Below are positions 1-9,792 of a DNA stretch of 64,000 nucleotides, piece by piece. Origin of the DNA: Thermocatellispora tengchongensis (GTDB taxonomy: Bacteria; Actinomycetota; Actinomycetes; Streptosporangiales; Streptosporangiaceae); NCBI RefSeq assembly GCF_014202315.1, contig NZ_JACHGN010000003.1, positions 434,001 to 498,000 of the forward strand. The letters run 5' to 3'. Position 1 is the stretch's first letter, and every line of letters begins with the position of its first letter. The notes beneath the pieces are model-generated. The model had not been told where the DNA came from. It made no database searches and was given only the letters and a program-made list of their open reading frames with translations. Made by a program: the position numbers and the translations under genes.

Positions 1-1
1 C

Positions 2-775
<774 letters not shown>

Positions 776-863
776 CCGGCCGTCCGCGGCGACGCCCGCA
801 TCCCGGGCCCCGCCGCCCCGCCGATCCGTCAGGCGAGCGGCGCGCCCGCGCCGACCGGCACCA

Positions 864-895
864 GCGGCCCCGGAGCACTCCCGCTCCGGGGCCGC
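864..895 (+). terminator. Stem-loop terminator after lon
   Basis: Perfect 13-bp inverted repeat (GCGGCCCCGGAGC and its complement) with a 6-nt loop, 88 bp after the lon stop. It has no U-tract, as is common in actinomycetes. The remainder of the 776-1235 gap shows no gene that I can support. Confidence 0.7.
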
Positions 896-1202
896 TCCCG
901 CATTCCGCCCCAGCACGCGGAGCCTTCTGGAGCACCTGCACCCCGGCCGCACCCACGTCCCCCGCCTGTACGGCCCCTGGCCGGCGCCCGTCCCACCGCG
1001 CGGGCATGTGAGGGGGCGGTGGATCCGCTACCAGGGGAGCGGGGCAGGACCGCCGCAACGGGCCGTCCACGTGCGCCTCGATCAAAGTGCAGGACCTCGG
1101 CGAGGTCACCGTGAGCGCCGCCCCTATGTGGCCCCGTTCCCCGAAAGGGGGAGAGCGGGCGTCTTTGGGGCTGGCGCGGAGCGGGGGTCGCCGTTAGGCT
1201 GG

Positions 1203-1217
1203 GTTCGATAATCGAAC
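1203..1217. promoter_or_regulatory. 15-bp palindrome overlapping a possible -10
   Basis: GTTCGATAATCGAAC is a perfect palindrome around one central base, ending 18 bp before the oxidoreductase start. It contains GATAAT, a plausible -10. A repressor bound here would block the promoter. The regulator is unknown. Confidence 0.4.
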
Positions 1218-1235
1218 TCAGGATGGGGCGGCCAT

Positions 1236-3482
1236 ATGACCTGGCATCCTTCGGCGTGCGTGTTGTGCGCGAGCAACTGCGGCATCGAGATCCAGCTCGA
1301 CGGGCGGCGCCTGGCGCGCATCCGCGGTGACAAGGAGCACCCCGGGTCGCAGGGCTACACCTGTGAGAAGGCGCTGCGCCTGGACCACTACCAGAACGGC
1401 GCCCGGCTCACCCATCCGTTGCGCCGCACGCCCGGCGGCGGCTTCGAGCGTGTCGGGTGGGATGTCGCCATCGCCGAGGTCGCGCGGCGGCTGCTGGAGG
1501 TGCGCGACGCGCACGGCGGGGAGACGATCTTCTACTACGGCGGCGGCGGGCAGGGCAACCACCTCGGCGGCTCGTACGCCGGCGCCACCATGCGGGCGCT
1601 CGGCGCGCGCTACCGGTCCAACGCGCTGGCCCAGGAGAAGACCGGGCTGTTCTGGGTCTCCGACCGGATGTTCGGCAACGTCGCCTTCGGGGACATGGAG
1701 CACTGCGAGGTCGCGCTCTTCGTGGGCAAGAACCCCTGGCAGTCCCACGGTTTCCCGCGCGCCAGGCCCACCCTGCGCGAGATCGCCCGCGACCCCGGCC
1801 GGTGCCTCATCGTGATCGACCCGCGCCGTACCGAGACCGCGGAGATCGCCGACATCCACCTGCGGCCCCGGCCCGGCACCGACGCCTGGCTGCTCGCCGC
1901 GCTGAACGCCGTGCTCGTCCAGGAGGACCTGCTGGACCACGCCTTCCTCGCCGCGCACGCGGAAGGGCTGGACGAGGTGCGCGCCGCGCTGGGCGAGGTG
2001 CCCGTCGCGGCGTACTGCGAGGTCGCCGCGGTCCCCGAGGCCGAGGTACGCCGCGCCGCCCGGCGCATCGCCGCCGCCGAGAGCGTCGCCGTGCACGAGG
2101 ACCTCGGCGTGCAGATGACGCTGCACTCCACGCTGAACAGCTACCTGGACAACCTGCTGTGGCTGCTGACCGGCAACTTCGGCCGCCTGGGGACCAACAA
2201 CCCGCCGATCCTGTTCGCCCCGCTCATCCAGACCTCCTACGACCGGCCGCAGCGCGAGCGGCGCAGCCCGGTCTCGGGCGAGCGGATCATCTCCGGCCTG
2301 GTGCCGTCCAACGTGGTCGCCGAGGAGATCCTCACCGACCACCCCGCCCGCTACCGGGCCATGCTGGTGGAGTCGTCGAACCCGGCGCACTCCCTGGCCG
2401 ACTCCCCGCGCATGCGGCAGGCGCTGGAGGCGCTCGACCTGCTGGTGGTCATCGACGTCGCGATGACCGAGACGGCCAGGATGGCCGACTACGTGCTGCC
2501 CGCGCCGAGCCAGTTCGAGAAGTGGGAGGCGACCTACTTCACCTTCGAGACCCCGGCCAACCACTTCCACCTGCGCCGCCCGGTGCTCGACCCGCCGCCC
2601 GGCTCCGATCTGCTCCCCGAGCCGGAGATCCACGCCCGCCTGTGCGAGGCCATGGGGGTCCTGCCCGACCTCACCGGGCTGCGCGCGGCGCTGGCCGAGG
2701 GGCGCGCGGCCTTCGCCGAGGCATTCCTGAAGGCCGTCGCGGCCGACCCGGCCATGGCCGCGGTTGCGCCGGTCGTCCTCTACCGCACTCTGGGCCCCAC
2801 CCTCCCCGGCGGCAGCGCCGCCGCGGCGTCGCTGTGGGCGCAGGCGCACCAGGTCGCCGCCCGCCACCCCGACGCCGTACGCCGCGCCGGCATCGCGGGG
2901 GAGGGCCCGGAACTGGGCGAGCGCCTCTTCGACGCGGTGCTCGCCGCCCCGCACGGCCTCGCGTTCGCGGTGGACGCCCCCGGTGACGCGCTGCGCCGCA
3001 TCGGCACCCCCGACCGCAGGATCCACCTCGCCCTGCCCGACCTCCTCGGCTCGCTGCGCGACCTGGCCCGCGGCCCGGACGCCGCCGACCCCGACTTCCC
3101 GCTGGTGCTCTCGGCGGGCGAGCGGCGCACGTCCACCGCCAACACCCTCTACCGCGACCCCGCCTGGCGCCGCCGCGACACCGAAGGCGCCCTCCGCGTC
3201 AGCCCCGAGGACGCCGCCGCCTTCGGCCTCACCCCCGGCCGCCGCGCCAGGATCACCACCAGACGCGGCAGCGTCGAGGCCACCGTGGAGGTCTCCGCCA
3301 CCCTGTCCCCGGGCCACATCAGCCTGCCCAACGGCCTCGGCCTCGGCTACCCCGACGACCGCGGCGAGGAGCTCGTCACCGGCGCCCCGCCCAACGAGCT
3401 CACCTCCTCGGCCCACCGCGACCCGTACGCGGGGACGCCCCTGCACAAGCACATCCCGGCCCGCGTGGAGGCCGTCAGCTAG
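1236..3482 (+). CDS. Molybdopterin-dependent oxidoreductase
   Basis: Catalytic subunit of the DMSO-reductase/formate dehydrogenase superfamily, 748 aa, binding bis-MGD and one [4Fe-4S] cluster. Cysteines C8, C11, C15 and C43 form the N-terminal cluster motif (C-x2-C-x3-C then YTCEK). The Mo-bis-MGD domains follow, and the C-terminus has the usual dinucleotide-binding barrel, with LSAGERRTSTANT and LPNGLG stretches. No Tat signal is visible, so it is probably cytoplasmic. No small or membrane electron-transfer subunit is encoded next to it, and no in-frame TGA suggests selenocysteine. The substrate cannot be told from sequence; formate or an oxyanion are candidates. The ATG follows a purine-rich AGGATGGGG. 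Confidence 0.88.
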   Translation: MTWHPSACVLCASNCGIEIQLDGRRLARIRGDKEHPGSQGYTCEKALRLDHYQNGARLTHPLRRTPGGGFERVGWDVAIAEVARRLLEVRDAHGGETIFYYGGGGQGNHLGGSYAGATMRALGARYRSNALAQEKTGLFWVSDRMFGNVAFGDMEHCEVALFVGKNPWQSHGFPRARPTLREIARDPGRCLIVIDPRRTETAEIADIHLRPRPGTDAWLLAALNAVLVQEDLLDHAFLAAHAEGLDEVRAALGEVPVAAYCEVAAVPEAEVRRAARRIAAAESVAVHEDLGVQMTLHSTLNSYLDNLLWLLTGNFGRLGTNNPPILFAPLIQTSYDRPQRERRSPVSGERIISGLVPSNVVAEEILTDHPARYRAMLVESSNPAHSLADSPRMRQALEALDLLVVIDVAMTETARMADYVLPAPSQFEKWEATYFTFETPANHFHLRRPVLDPPPGSDLLPEPEIHARLCEAMGVLPDLTGLRAALAEGRAAFAEAFLKAVAADPAMAAVAPVVLYRTLGPTLPGGSAAAASLWAQAHQVAARHPDAVRRAGIAGEGPELGERLFDAVLAAPHGLAFAVDAPGDALRRIGTPDRRIHLALPDLLGSLRDLARGPDAADPDFPLVLSAGERRTSTANTLYRDPAWRRRDTEGALRVSPEDAAAFGLTPGRRARITTRRGSVEATVEVSATLSPGHISLPNGLGLGYPDDRGEELVTGAPPNELTSSAHRDPYAGTPLHKHIPARVEAVS

Positions 3483-3544
3483 GACAAAATGGGCAAATCA
3501 TTCGGTCGTTTGACTATATGATTCGTGCGTGATGGCATGGTCAC

Positions 3545-4675
3545 ATGCTGTATTCGACACCTGACCTGGAGCCTGCTGATCGCCGGGTTCTCGACGAGAT
3601 CGAGGAGATGCGCCAGGACCTGAAGTACCGCCTCGCCGAGCCGCACCGCTGGGACGGGCAGCTTCGCAGGCAGCTTCAGGCGCGCGCCATCCAGGGCTCG
3701 AACGCGATCGAGGGCTACCGGGCGAGCGTCGAGGACATCGAGTCGATCATGTCCGGTGAGGAGCCGCTGGACGCGACGCCGAGCGTCGCCAAGGAGATCG
3801 CCGGCTATCAGAACGCGATGACCTACATCCGGCTCCTCTCCCACGCCCGGGTCTTCCGGTACGACGTCGGGCTGCTGCACGCGCTCAACTTCATGGTGAT
3901 CGGCCACCATGTGGACAAGACCCCCGGCACGCCCCGTCCGGGCGGCATCTACGTGCGCAATTCGGCGACCGGCGAGGTCGTGTACGAGGGGCCGGACGCC
4001 GAGCAGGTGCCCGAACTGCTCGATGAGCTGGCCGCGTGGCTCAACACCGGCGACCTGGACGCCCCCAGCTACGTACGCGCCGCCATGGCCCACCTCAATC
4101 TGGTCAAGATCCACCCCTGGCGCGACGGCAACGGGCGTATGTCGCGTGCGCTGCAGACGCTCGTGCTCGGCCGGGACCAGATCACCACGCCCGAGTTCTG
4201 CTCCATCGAGGAGTGGCTGGGCGAAGGGCGGATCACCTACGACTACTACGACGTGCTCGGTGAGGTGGGCCGCAGGCGGTGGAGCCCGCACGGGGACACC
4301 CTGTCGTGGGTGCGGTTCTGCCTGCGCTGCCACCACATGCAGGCCCAGCGCGTACGCCGGAGGCTGGCCGAGGCGGGGGAGGTGTGGATGCTGCTGGAGG
4401 AGCGGGTGGACGCCGAAGGGCTGCACACCCGGTGCGTGTCGGCGCTGTACCAGGTGTTCGCGAGCACGCGGCTGCGGCGGGGGATGTACCAGGCCGACGA
4501 AGGGCTGAGCCCGGGGCAGGCGGCGCGGGACCTGCGGGAGCTGGTGAAGCTCGGCTGGCTGACGCCGTACGGCGAGACCAAGGGGCGGTTCTACGGGCGC
4601 GGGGAGAAGATGCGGGAGATCGTCGCGGAATTCGCCGCGAGGATGGTTCCGGTGCGTGATCCGTATGCGGCGTGA
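3545..4675 (+). CDS. Fic-domain protein (probable AMPylase) with C-terminal winged helix
   Basis: 376-aa Fic protein. Members transfer AMP or another nucleotide from a cofactor to hydroxyl groups of target proteins. The active-site loop HPWRDGNGR starts at H190, with conserved H, D, G, N and R. S52-x3-E56-G57 near the N-terminus matches the inhibitory helix motif (S/T)xxxE(G/N), so the enzyme may be self-inhibited through E56. The last ~70 residues look like a winged helix, a common Fic architecture. A TATGAT -10 at 3517-3522 gives a short leader of about 16 nt without a clear ribosome site. No antitoxin gene is adjacent, consistent with the built-in inhibitory motif. Confidence 0.9.
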   Translation: MLYSTPDLEPADRRVLDEIEEMRQDLKYRLAEPHRWDGQLRRQLQARAIQGSNAIEGYRASVEDIESIMSGEEPLDATPSVAKEIAGYQNAMTYIRLLSHARVFRYDVGLLHALNFMVIGHHVDKTPGTPRPGGIYVRNSATGEVVYEGPDAEQVPELLDELAAWLNTGDLDAPSYVRAAMAHLNLVKIHPWRDGNGRMSRALQTLVLGRDQITTPEFCSIEEWLGEGRITYDYYDVLGEVGRRRWSPHGDTLSWVRFCLRCHHMQAQRVRRRLAEAGEVWMLLEERVDAEGLHTRCVSALYQVFASTRLRRGMYQADEGLSPGQAARDLRELVKLGWLTPYGETKGRFYGRGEKMREIVAEFAARMVPVRDPYAA

Positions 4676-4737
4676 TCGTGGGTGAATGGTGCCGGTGTTA
4701 CCGCTGGGGCGGATGAGGTAACCTTATTGGGCCCCAT

Positions 4738-4810
4738 ATCGGGAATGATCGGGAATTTCGTCTTTTCGGATCATTGGTGTGGCCAGGGGGTTTAAGCGGC
4801 TTGTAAGCCG
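4738..4810 (+). promoter_or_regulatory. Repeat elements upstream of the secreted lysine-rich protein
   Basis: Two tandem 10-mers, ATCGGGAATG and ATCGGGAATT (4738-4757), are followed by the palindrome CGGCTT-GT-AAGCCG (4797-4810). They lie in the ~200-bp leader region of the next gene and look like regulatory sites. No binding factor can be named. Confidence 0.3.
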
Positions 4811-4876
4811 GTGTCAATCCCCGGGCGGTACTCCTTGGTGCAGTCAAAAGCACCCCCTCATCCCGAGGAGCACACC

Positions 4877-5479
4877 TTGCGATTCGTCAAGCGAATCCTG
4901 ATCGGTTTCGGCGCCGCGAGCCTGCTCGCGATCGCCGCGCCGGCCGCCGCCAACGCGGCGGCGCCGGCCGCCGCGCCCGCCCAGGCCACCACCGGCTCGT
5001 CCTCCTTCGCCGACGGCGCCTGGGGCCCGTACTACTCCGCCGACCACAAGGCCGAGGCCAAGGGCCACTACTACGTGGACAAGCAGAAGTACAAGAAGTG
5101 GTACTGGGTCAAGAAGACCGTCCTGGTCAAGAAGTGCTACTGGAAGAACGGCAAGAAGCACTGCAAGTGGGTCAAGACCGTTAAGAAGAAGCACGTCTGG
5201 AAGTGGGACTACCGCTACTTCTTCAAGATTCACAGCACCCTCTCCAACTACAAGTGGAAGGACCACCCGCGGTTCCGCTGCGCGTGGGAGACCTTCAAGG
5301 TCGTGAACTTCGACGGGCACACCTACTACCGCTCGTTCAGCAACTGCGACAAGCACCCCGCCGACTACTCCTTCACCGGTAAGGACGCCAAGTTCGTCTA
5401 CGTGAAGGTCGCCCGCGGCGGCCACAACCACCCCAACGGCCACTACGGCCCGTGGCAGACGGTCTACTCCGCCGTCTGA
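4877..5479 (+). CDS. Secreted Lys/Trp/Tyr-rich protein of unknown function
   Basis: About 200 aa from a TTG start at 4877, chosen because GAGGAG lies 6 nt upstream and the product then begins directly with a Sec signal peptide (RFVKRILIGFGAAS..., AxA site near ANA-AAP). The frame extends 66 nt further upstream without support. The mature chain is highly basic and aromatic, with runs such as KYKKWYWVKKTVLVKKCYWK, and has four cysteines that could form two disulfides. I do not recognise a family. An extracellular wall- or polyanion-binding role is only a guess from charge and secretion. Confidence 0.75.
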   Translation: MRFVKRILIGFGAASLLAIAAPAAANAAAPAAAPAQATTGSSSFADGAWGPYYSADHKAEAKGHYYVDKQKYKKWYWVKKTVLVKKCYWKNGKKHCKWVKTVKKKHVWKWDYRYFFKIHSTLSNYKWKDHPRFRCAWETFKVVNFDGHTYYRSFSNCDKHPADYSFTGKDAKFVYVKVARGGHNHPNGHYGPWQTVYSAV

Positions 5480-5508
5480 TCGTTCGACACACACACGCAC
5501 CCTCGTGT

Positions 5509-5549
5509 GCGAGGCCGTCGCCTCCCCTCCCCGGGAGCGGCGGCCTCGC
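5509..5549. terminator. Bidirectional hairpin between convergent genes
   Basis: GCGAGGCCG pairs with CGGCCTCGC across a region that can itself form a smaller CTCCC/GGGAG stem. It lies between two convergent stop codons and could terminate both transcripts. Confidence 0.55.
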
Positions 5550-5572
5550 CGTGTGTCAGCAGATCCGTGTGT

Positions 5573-8191
5573 TCAGGAGGTGCCGTCGTCGAAGCGGCCG
5601 AAGATGCGGGCCAGGTCGGCGGCGCTGTTGACGCCCAGCTTGAGGTAGACCTGGTTGCGGTGGTTCTGGGCGGTGCGCATGGAGATGTGCAGGCGCTCGG
5701 AGATCTCGCGGTGGGTCAGGCCCGCGGCGGCGAGCTGGGCCACCTCCAGCTCGCGCGCGGTCAGGTCGGGCGCGGCCAGGAAGCGCAGGGCGGGGGTGTC
5801 GGCGCGTGGGCACAGCGAGGCCAGCGACCACGCCTCGGCCGCCGCCCGGCGCGCGGTGCGCTCCTCGCCCGACCTGCGCAGCACCGAGACGCCCTGGGCC
5901 GCGGCCTCCGCCGCGTGCAGCATCAGGCCCAGCCGCTCGAACTCCGCCGCGACCGCCATCAGGCCCGGCCCGTCGCCGGTGGCCAGGGCCTCGGCGTGCG
6001 CGGCGGCCACGCGTACGCGGGGGCCGTCGTGGAGCGCGGCCAGTTCGGGCAGCCGCTCCCTGGCGGGGGAGGTGCGGCCGAGCCGTACGGCGTCGTGCAG
6101 CGCGACGAACTCGAAGCCCGGCAGCCCGGCGGCGCGGCACTCGGCGGCGAACGCCACCGCGAGGTCGGCCGCCCGGTTCGTCTCGCCGGCCGCGGCGGCG
6201 ATCCACACCCGGGTGAGCGCGGTCCAGCGGGTGAAGGCGGTCCAGGTGGCGCGGTTGCGCGCCAGCGCCGCGCCCAGCGTCTCCTGCGCCGCGCGTCCCT
6301 CGCCGCACAGGGCCTGGGCGTGCGCGTACGCCCCCATGCACCCGCCGACGGTGAGCGCGGTCTCGTGGTGGGCGGGGGCGTGCAGCACGTCCATCGCCGC
6401 GTCGAGGTCGCCGCGGAGCGTGGCGGCGTGGCCCCGGGCCAGCGCCAGGCTGCCCTCGCCGCGCGACCAGCCCCGCCGGCCCGCCACCGCGTCGGCCATG
6501 GACGCGATGGCCTTGTCCATCACCGCCAGGTCGCCGGAGAACAGCCCGCACAGCGCCCAGGTGGAGTGCAGCGGCGAGACGATCGCCGGGATCGTGTCCA
6601 GCCAGGACGGCAGGTCGGCCAGCGCCTCGGACACGGCGGCCACCGCCTCGGCGGTGCGGCCGGCGTAGCACAGGGCGAGGGCGTGGGCGCTGAGCACCTG
6701 CGCCCGCAGGGCCGGGTCCACCGCGCCCCCCGGCCTCAGCAGCGGCGCGCTCAGCGCCAGGGCCTCGCGGGGCTGGGCGGCGGAGGCGGTCAGGGTGAGC
6801 CGCCGGACGGCGATCTGGCCGCGCGGGCCGGGCTCGCGCAGCTCGCGCTCGGTGGCGTCGAGCAGCTCCTTGGCCTCGGCCAGGCGGTTCATGCCCCAGG
6901 CCAGGTTGTTGGCACGTGCCAGGGCCAGCTCGGCGCGGGCGGCCTCGCCCTCGGGCTCGGGGGTGGTGTCCAGGACCGCGCGGGCCCGGTCGGGGAGCTG
7001 GGCGTAGTCGAGCACCGTGGCCAGGAGGATGGCCGCCCCGGTGCCGCCGCCGGCGGTCACGGCGGCCTCGGCCAGGCGTACGGCGAGGCGGTAGTCGTGG
7101 GCGGACCAGGCCAGGCGGCTGGCGGCGGCCAGCGGCTCGGGGTCGGCGCCCAGGCCGCTCTCCAGCCGCCACACCGCCGTGCGCAGCAGGTCCTCGCGGC
7201 GGCGCAGGCCGGCGGCCTCGACCACCCGGACCAGCTCGGCGTGCCTGCGGCGGCGGCGCAGCTCGGGGCAGTGCTCGCGGGCCACCTCGCCGTACAGGGG
7301 GTGGCCGAGCCTGGCGACCTCGCGGCGGCCCTCGACCACCACCCGGATCAGCCCGCGCTCCTCCGCGGCCAGCACCGCGCCCTCGGAGACCAGCGCGCTG
7401 AGCGTGCGCGCGCCGACAGGCTCGGCGAACGCGGTGTACTCCAGCACCGCCTTGACCTCGGGCGACAGGGTGCCGATGCGGTCGTGGACGATGTCCACCA
7501 GGCGGGGCGCCAGCGGGGTGGCGCCGGTGAGCTGCCACATGCCGCGCACGAGCTGGAGCGTTCCCGACTCCAGCGCCGAGTGGACGATCTCGTGCAGGAA
7601 CAGCGCGTTGCCCGCCGTCACCCGGCACAGCCGCAGCACGGTGTCCTCGTCGGGACGCCCGCGCAGCGCGGCGGTCAGGACCGCGCGGGTGTCGGCGTCG
7701 CTGAGCGGGCCGATGTCGGCGCGGCTGACGTGGCCGTCGCGCCACAGGGCGGTGACGCTGTCGAGGGCCGGCTCGCCGGTGCGCACGGTGGCCACCACGC
7801 GCGCCCGGCCCCGGCCGACCAGGGACAGGATGACCCCGGCCGAGTGGCCGTCGAGCAGATGGGCGTCATCGACGCCGAGCACCAGGGCCTTGCCGCCCGC
7901 CCGCCCGATCAGTTCCTCGGCGGCCCAGCGCATGGTGTTGCCCGGCGGGGCCTCACGCGGGAGCAGGTCGGCCAGCGCGCCGTTGGGGATGCCGCCGGTC
8001 GCCTGGGTGGCGCGGATGGTCAGCACGGCGTGGCGGTCGGCGGGGAAACGGCGGAGCACCTCGGCGGCCAGGCGCGACTTGCCGACCCCCGCCGGGCCGG
8101 CGATCACGACACCGCGGCCCGCCCGGTCCTTGGCGAGACCGACAAGATGATCGAGTTCCCGTTCTCGCCCCGCGAACGGCCAGCTTTTCAT
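5573..8191 (-). CDS. LAL-type LuxR-family ATPase regulator
   Basis: 872-aa large ATP-binding LuxR regulator. Residues 32-39 (GPAGVGKS) are the Walker A motif and LGVDDAHLLD is Walker B of an N-terminal AAA/NACHT-like ATPase. The middle is a long alanine/leucine-rich helical region, probably TPR-like. The last ~65 residues are a GerE-type helix-turn-helix (LTARELEVAQLAAAGLT...). The frame is open further upstream, but the ATG at 8191 is chosen because it follows GGGAGGG and the protein then starts, as usual, with FAGRERELDHL. It is divergent from the DUF4145/YbaK gene, 70 bp away, so it may regulate that operon or itself. The inducing signal is unknown. Confidence 0.9.
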   Translation of the reverse strand: MKSWPFAGRERELDHLVGLAKDRAGRGVVIAGPAGVGKSRLAAEVLRRFPADRHAVLTIRATQATGGIPNGALADLLPREAPPGNTMRWAAEELIGRAGGKALVLGVDDAHLLDGHSAGVILSLVGRGRARVVATVRTGEPALDSVTALWRDGHVSRADIGPLSDADTRAVLTAALRGRPDEDTVLRLCRVTAGNALFLHEIVHSALESGTLQLVRGMWQLTGATPLAPRLVDIVHDRIGTLSPEVKAVLEYTAFAEPVGARTLSALVSEGAVLAAEERGLIRVVVEGRREVARLGHPLYGEVAREHCPELRRRRRHAELVRVVEAAGLRRREDLLRTAVWRLESGLGADPEPLAAASRLAWSAHDYRLAVRLAEAAVTAGGGTGAAILLATVLDYAQLPDRARAVLDTTPEPEGEAARAELALARANNLAWGMNRLAEAKELLDATERELREPGPRGQIAVRRLTLTASAAQPREALALSAPLLRPGGAVDPALRAQVLSAHALALCYAGRTAEAVAAVSEALADLPSWLDTIPAIVSPLHSTWALCGLFSGDLAVMDKAIASMADAVAGRRGWSRGEGSLALARGHAATLRGDLDAAMDVLHAPAHHETALTVGGCMGAYAHAQALCGEGRAAQETLGAALARNRATWTAFTRWTALTRVWIAAAAGETNRAADLAVAFAAECRAAGLPGFEFVALHDAVRLGRTSPARERLPELAALHDGPRVRVAAAHAEALATGDGPGLMAVAAEFERLGLMLHAAEAAAQGVSVLRRSGEERTARRAAAEAWSLASLCPRADTPALRFLAAPDLTARELEVAQLAAAGLTHREISERLHISMRTAQNHRNQVYLKLGVNSAADLARIFGRFDDGTS

Positions 8192-8225
8192 CTCCCACCC
8201 TCCCCCCCGGTTGGATGGTACGCCC

Positions 8226-8254
8226 TTGTCCGGGTTTTGGTGATCCTCTAGGGT
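8226..8254 (+). promoter_or_regulatory. Predicted promoter for a leaderless GTG gene
   Basis: TTGTCC, 17 bp, TAGGGT, then 7 nt to the GTG at 8262. The spacing predicts transcription starting at or next to the start codon, and no ribosome site is visible. Confidence 0.5.
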
Positions 8255-8261
8255 CCGTTTT

Positions 8262-9419
8262 GTGGGACGGTGGGCGGCGAAATTCGATGTCGATTGCCCT
8301 GGTTGCGCGAGACGTTCTCTCGCCCGGGAGCCCGACGGGCCCCATAGGGGGTTTCTGCCGCCGCAATTGGCGCCGTACGCGCTGACCGTGTGCCAGATGT
8401 GCGGGCAGGTGCTCCTGCTCGTCCCCACCGGCCCGGACCCCGATCCCGACCTCGACCCCGACGACCTGCCGCCCCGCCCCGCCCGGGTGCTCTGGCCCGA
8501 CGCCGGGCGGCGCCCGCCGTCGCCGGCCGTCCCGGCGCATCTGTCCAGGGAGCTGGCCGAGGCCGCCGCCTGCCTGGGCGCGGGGGCGTACACGATGGCG
8601 CTGGTCAACGTACGCCGCCTGCTGGAGGGCGTCTGCGCCGACCAGGGGATCACCGGCGTGCCGCTGTACCGCGCGCTGCGCGCCATGCGCAGGCGCGGCC
8701 TGATCGAGGGGCGGCTCGCCGACTGGGCGGAGGAACTGCGCGAGCTGGGCAACGAGGCCGCGCACATGAGCGGGCGCCCGGTCGGCCGCGAGGACGCCGA
8801 GGACGCCATCGCGCTGGCCGAGGCGCTGCTGGACCATCTCTACGTTTTCCGCAGCAGGTATGAGGAGTTCGTCAAGCGCCGCGGCGGAACCGTATCCGGA
8901 CGCGTTTCGCGTGACGCCGCGAAAACGGGGATGGTGATCCGGGAGACGCCGGCGATGAAGACGCTGCGCAAATCCCGCGTTCCGTTCACGCCGCACCGCT
9001 ATGAGCACGATCCTGCCAGGGTGAGATCCCGCAAAGACCTCGCCGCCGAGATGGGCGTCCCGCGCGACAGCGTCCTGAAGGCGGTCATCGCGCACGTGGA
9101 CGGGCGTCCCGTGGTCGCGGTCGCGCCCGCGTCCGCGGAGATCGACGTGGCGGCGCTGGCCCGCGCGTGCGGCGGGAGCGGGGCCCGGCTGGCCGGGATG
9201 GCCGAGGTGAGCCGGCTGGGGTGGGCGACGGCGAGCGAGGTGATGACGCCGCTGGCGCTGCCGTACCTGCCGGTCGTCGTGGACGTCGCGGTCACCGCCC
9301 AGCCCGGCGTGTACGTCTCCAGCGGCAGGCACGGCCTGGAACTGGAGGTCGCGCCGGCCGATCTGATCACGATCACGGGGGCGGTGACCGCGCCGATCAC
9401 CGTACGGGGAGGGACATGA
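8262..9419 (+). CDS. DUF4145 protein fused to a YbaK/ProX-type tRNA-deacylase-like domain
   Basis: 385 aa. Residues 1-50 hold a zinc-ribbon-like pair, C12-x2-C15 and C44-x2-C47. Residues ~85-210 match DUF4145, including the LRELGNEAAH signature, a domain often found with restriction and defence proteins. From about M232 the chain resembles YbaK/ProX editing domains that hydrolyse mischarged aminoacyl-tRNA: MKTLRKSRVPFTPHRYEHDP, a lysine in SVLKAVI and YVSSGRHGLELEVAPADL. The usual GG-SPLG loop is replaced by ASEVMTPLA, so activity is uncertain. ATG 8955 could be an internal start for the C-terminal domain, with GGGAG about 10 nt upstream. The stop overlaps the next start (ATGA). Confidence 0.78.
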   Translation: MGRWAAKFDVDCPGCARRSLAREPDGPHRGFLPPQLAPYALTVCQMCGQVLLLVPTGPDPDPDLDPDDLPPRPARVLWPDAGRRPPSPAVPAHLSRELAEAAACLGAGAYTMALVNVRRLLEGVCADQGITGVPLYRALRAMRRRGLIEGRLADWAEELRELGNEAAHMSGRPVGREDAEDAIALAEALLDHLYVFRSRYEEFVKRRGGTVSGRVSRDAAKTGMVIRETPAMKTLRKSRVPFTPHRYEHDPARVRSRKDLAAEMGVPRDSVLKAVIAHVDGRPVVAVAPASAEIDVAALARACGGSGARLAGMAEVSRLGWATASEVMTPLALPYLPVVVDVAVTAQPGVYVSSGRHGLELEVAPADLITITGAVTAPITVRGGT

Positions 9420-9769
9420 CCGTCGTCGAGATCGAGGTGGGCGGGGAGGAGCAGTACCGCTCGCTGGACGGCTGGCTGCGCGGTGAGGACGCGCTGCGCG
9501 GCCGGGTCGCGGAGGCGTACGCGCCGCCGCGGCCGGGGGAGATGGGGACGCCGCCCCGCTCGCTGCTCGTCACCCTGGACGCCGACCCCGCCGCCGCGGC
9601 GCTCGCGCGCTCGCTGGAGGTGTGGTTCCGGCTGCGCGGCACCGAGGTGACGCTGCGGGTGCGGATCGGCGACCGGGTCGCGGAGTTCACCGGCAAGGGG
9701 GACGTCGAGGTCGAGGGCTTCGTACGGGAGGTGGAAAGCCTGCTGCGGCGCGCGCTGGAACGCCGCTGA
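9416..9769 (+). CDS. EACC1-like protein (effector-associated constant component)
   Basis: 117 aa, translationally coupled to the preceding gene by ATGA. The order of short motifs (SLDGWLRGEDALRGRV, APPRPGEMG, LARSLEVWFRLRGTEVTLRV, then a C-terminal VESLLRRAL helix) matches the small actinobacterial EACC1 family. Those proteins are usually encoded beside a variable effector such as a caspase-like protease in predicted conflict systems. No caspase or STAND ATPase follows here; the only coupled partner is the DUF4145/YbaK fusion. No signal peptide or membrane segment is seen. Family call by pattern recognition only; function is inferred from association. Confidence 0.68.
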   Translation: MTVVEIEVGGEEQYRSLDGWLRGEDALRGRVAEAYAPPRPGEMGTPPRSLLVTLDADPAAAALARSLEVWFRLRGTEVTLRVRIGDRVAEFTGKGDVEVEGFVREVESLLRRALERR

Positions 9770-9792
9770 GCGCACTCCTTCTCACCACGAGT

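Noticed and set aside
1203-1217. LexA/SOS box
   Set aside because: The actinobacterial box is TCGAAC-N4-GTTCGA; here the half-sites are in the opposite order with a single central base.
1218-3452. Long minus-strand open frame opposite the molybdopterin oxidoreductase, and similar long antisense frames elsewhere (e.g. 5507-8251 plus, 18432-20120 plus, 48987-53951 plus)
   Set aside because: Very high GC keeps antisense frames open. Their products are Gly/Arg/Val-biased, without family motifs, and mirror genes with clear domains.
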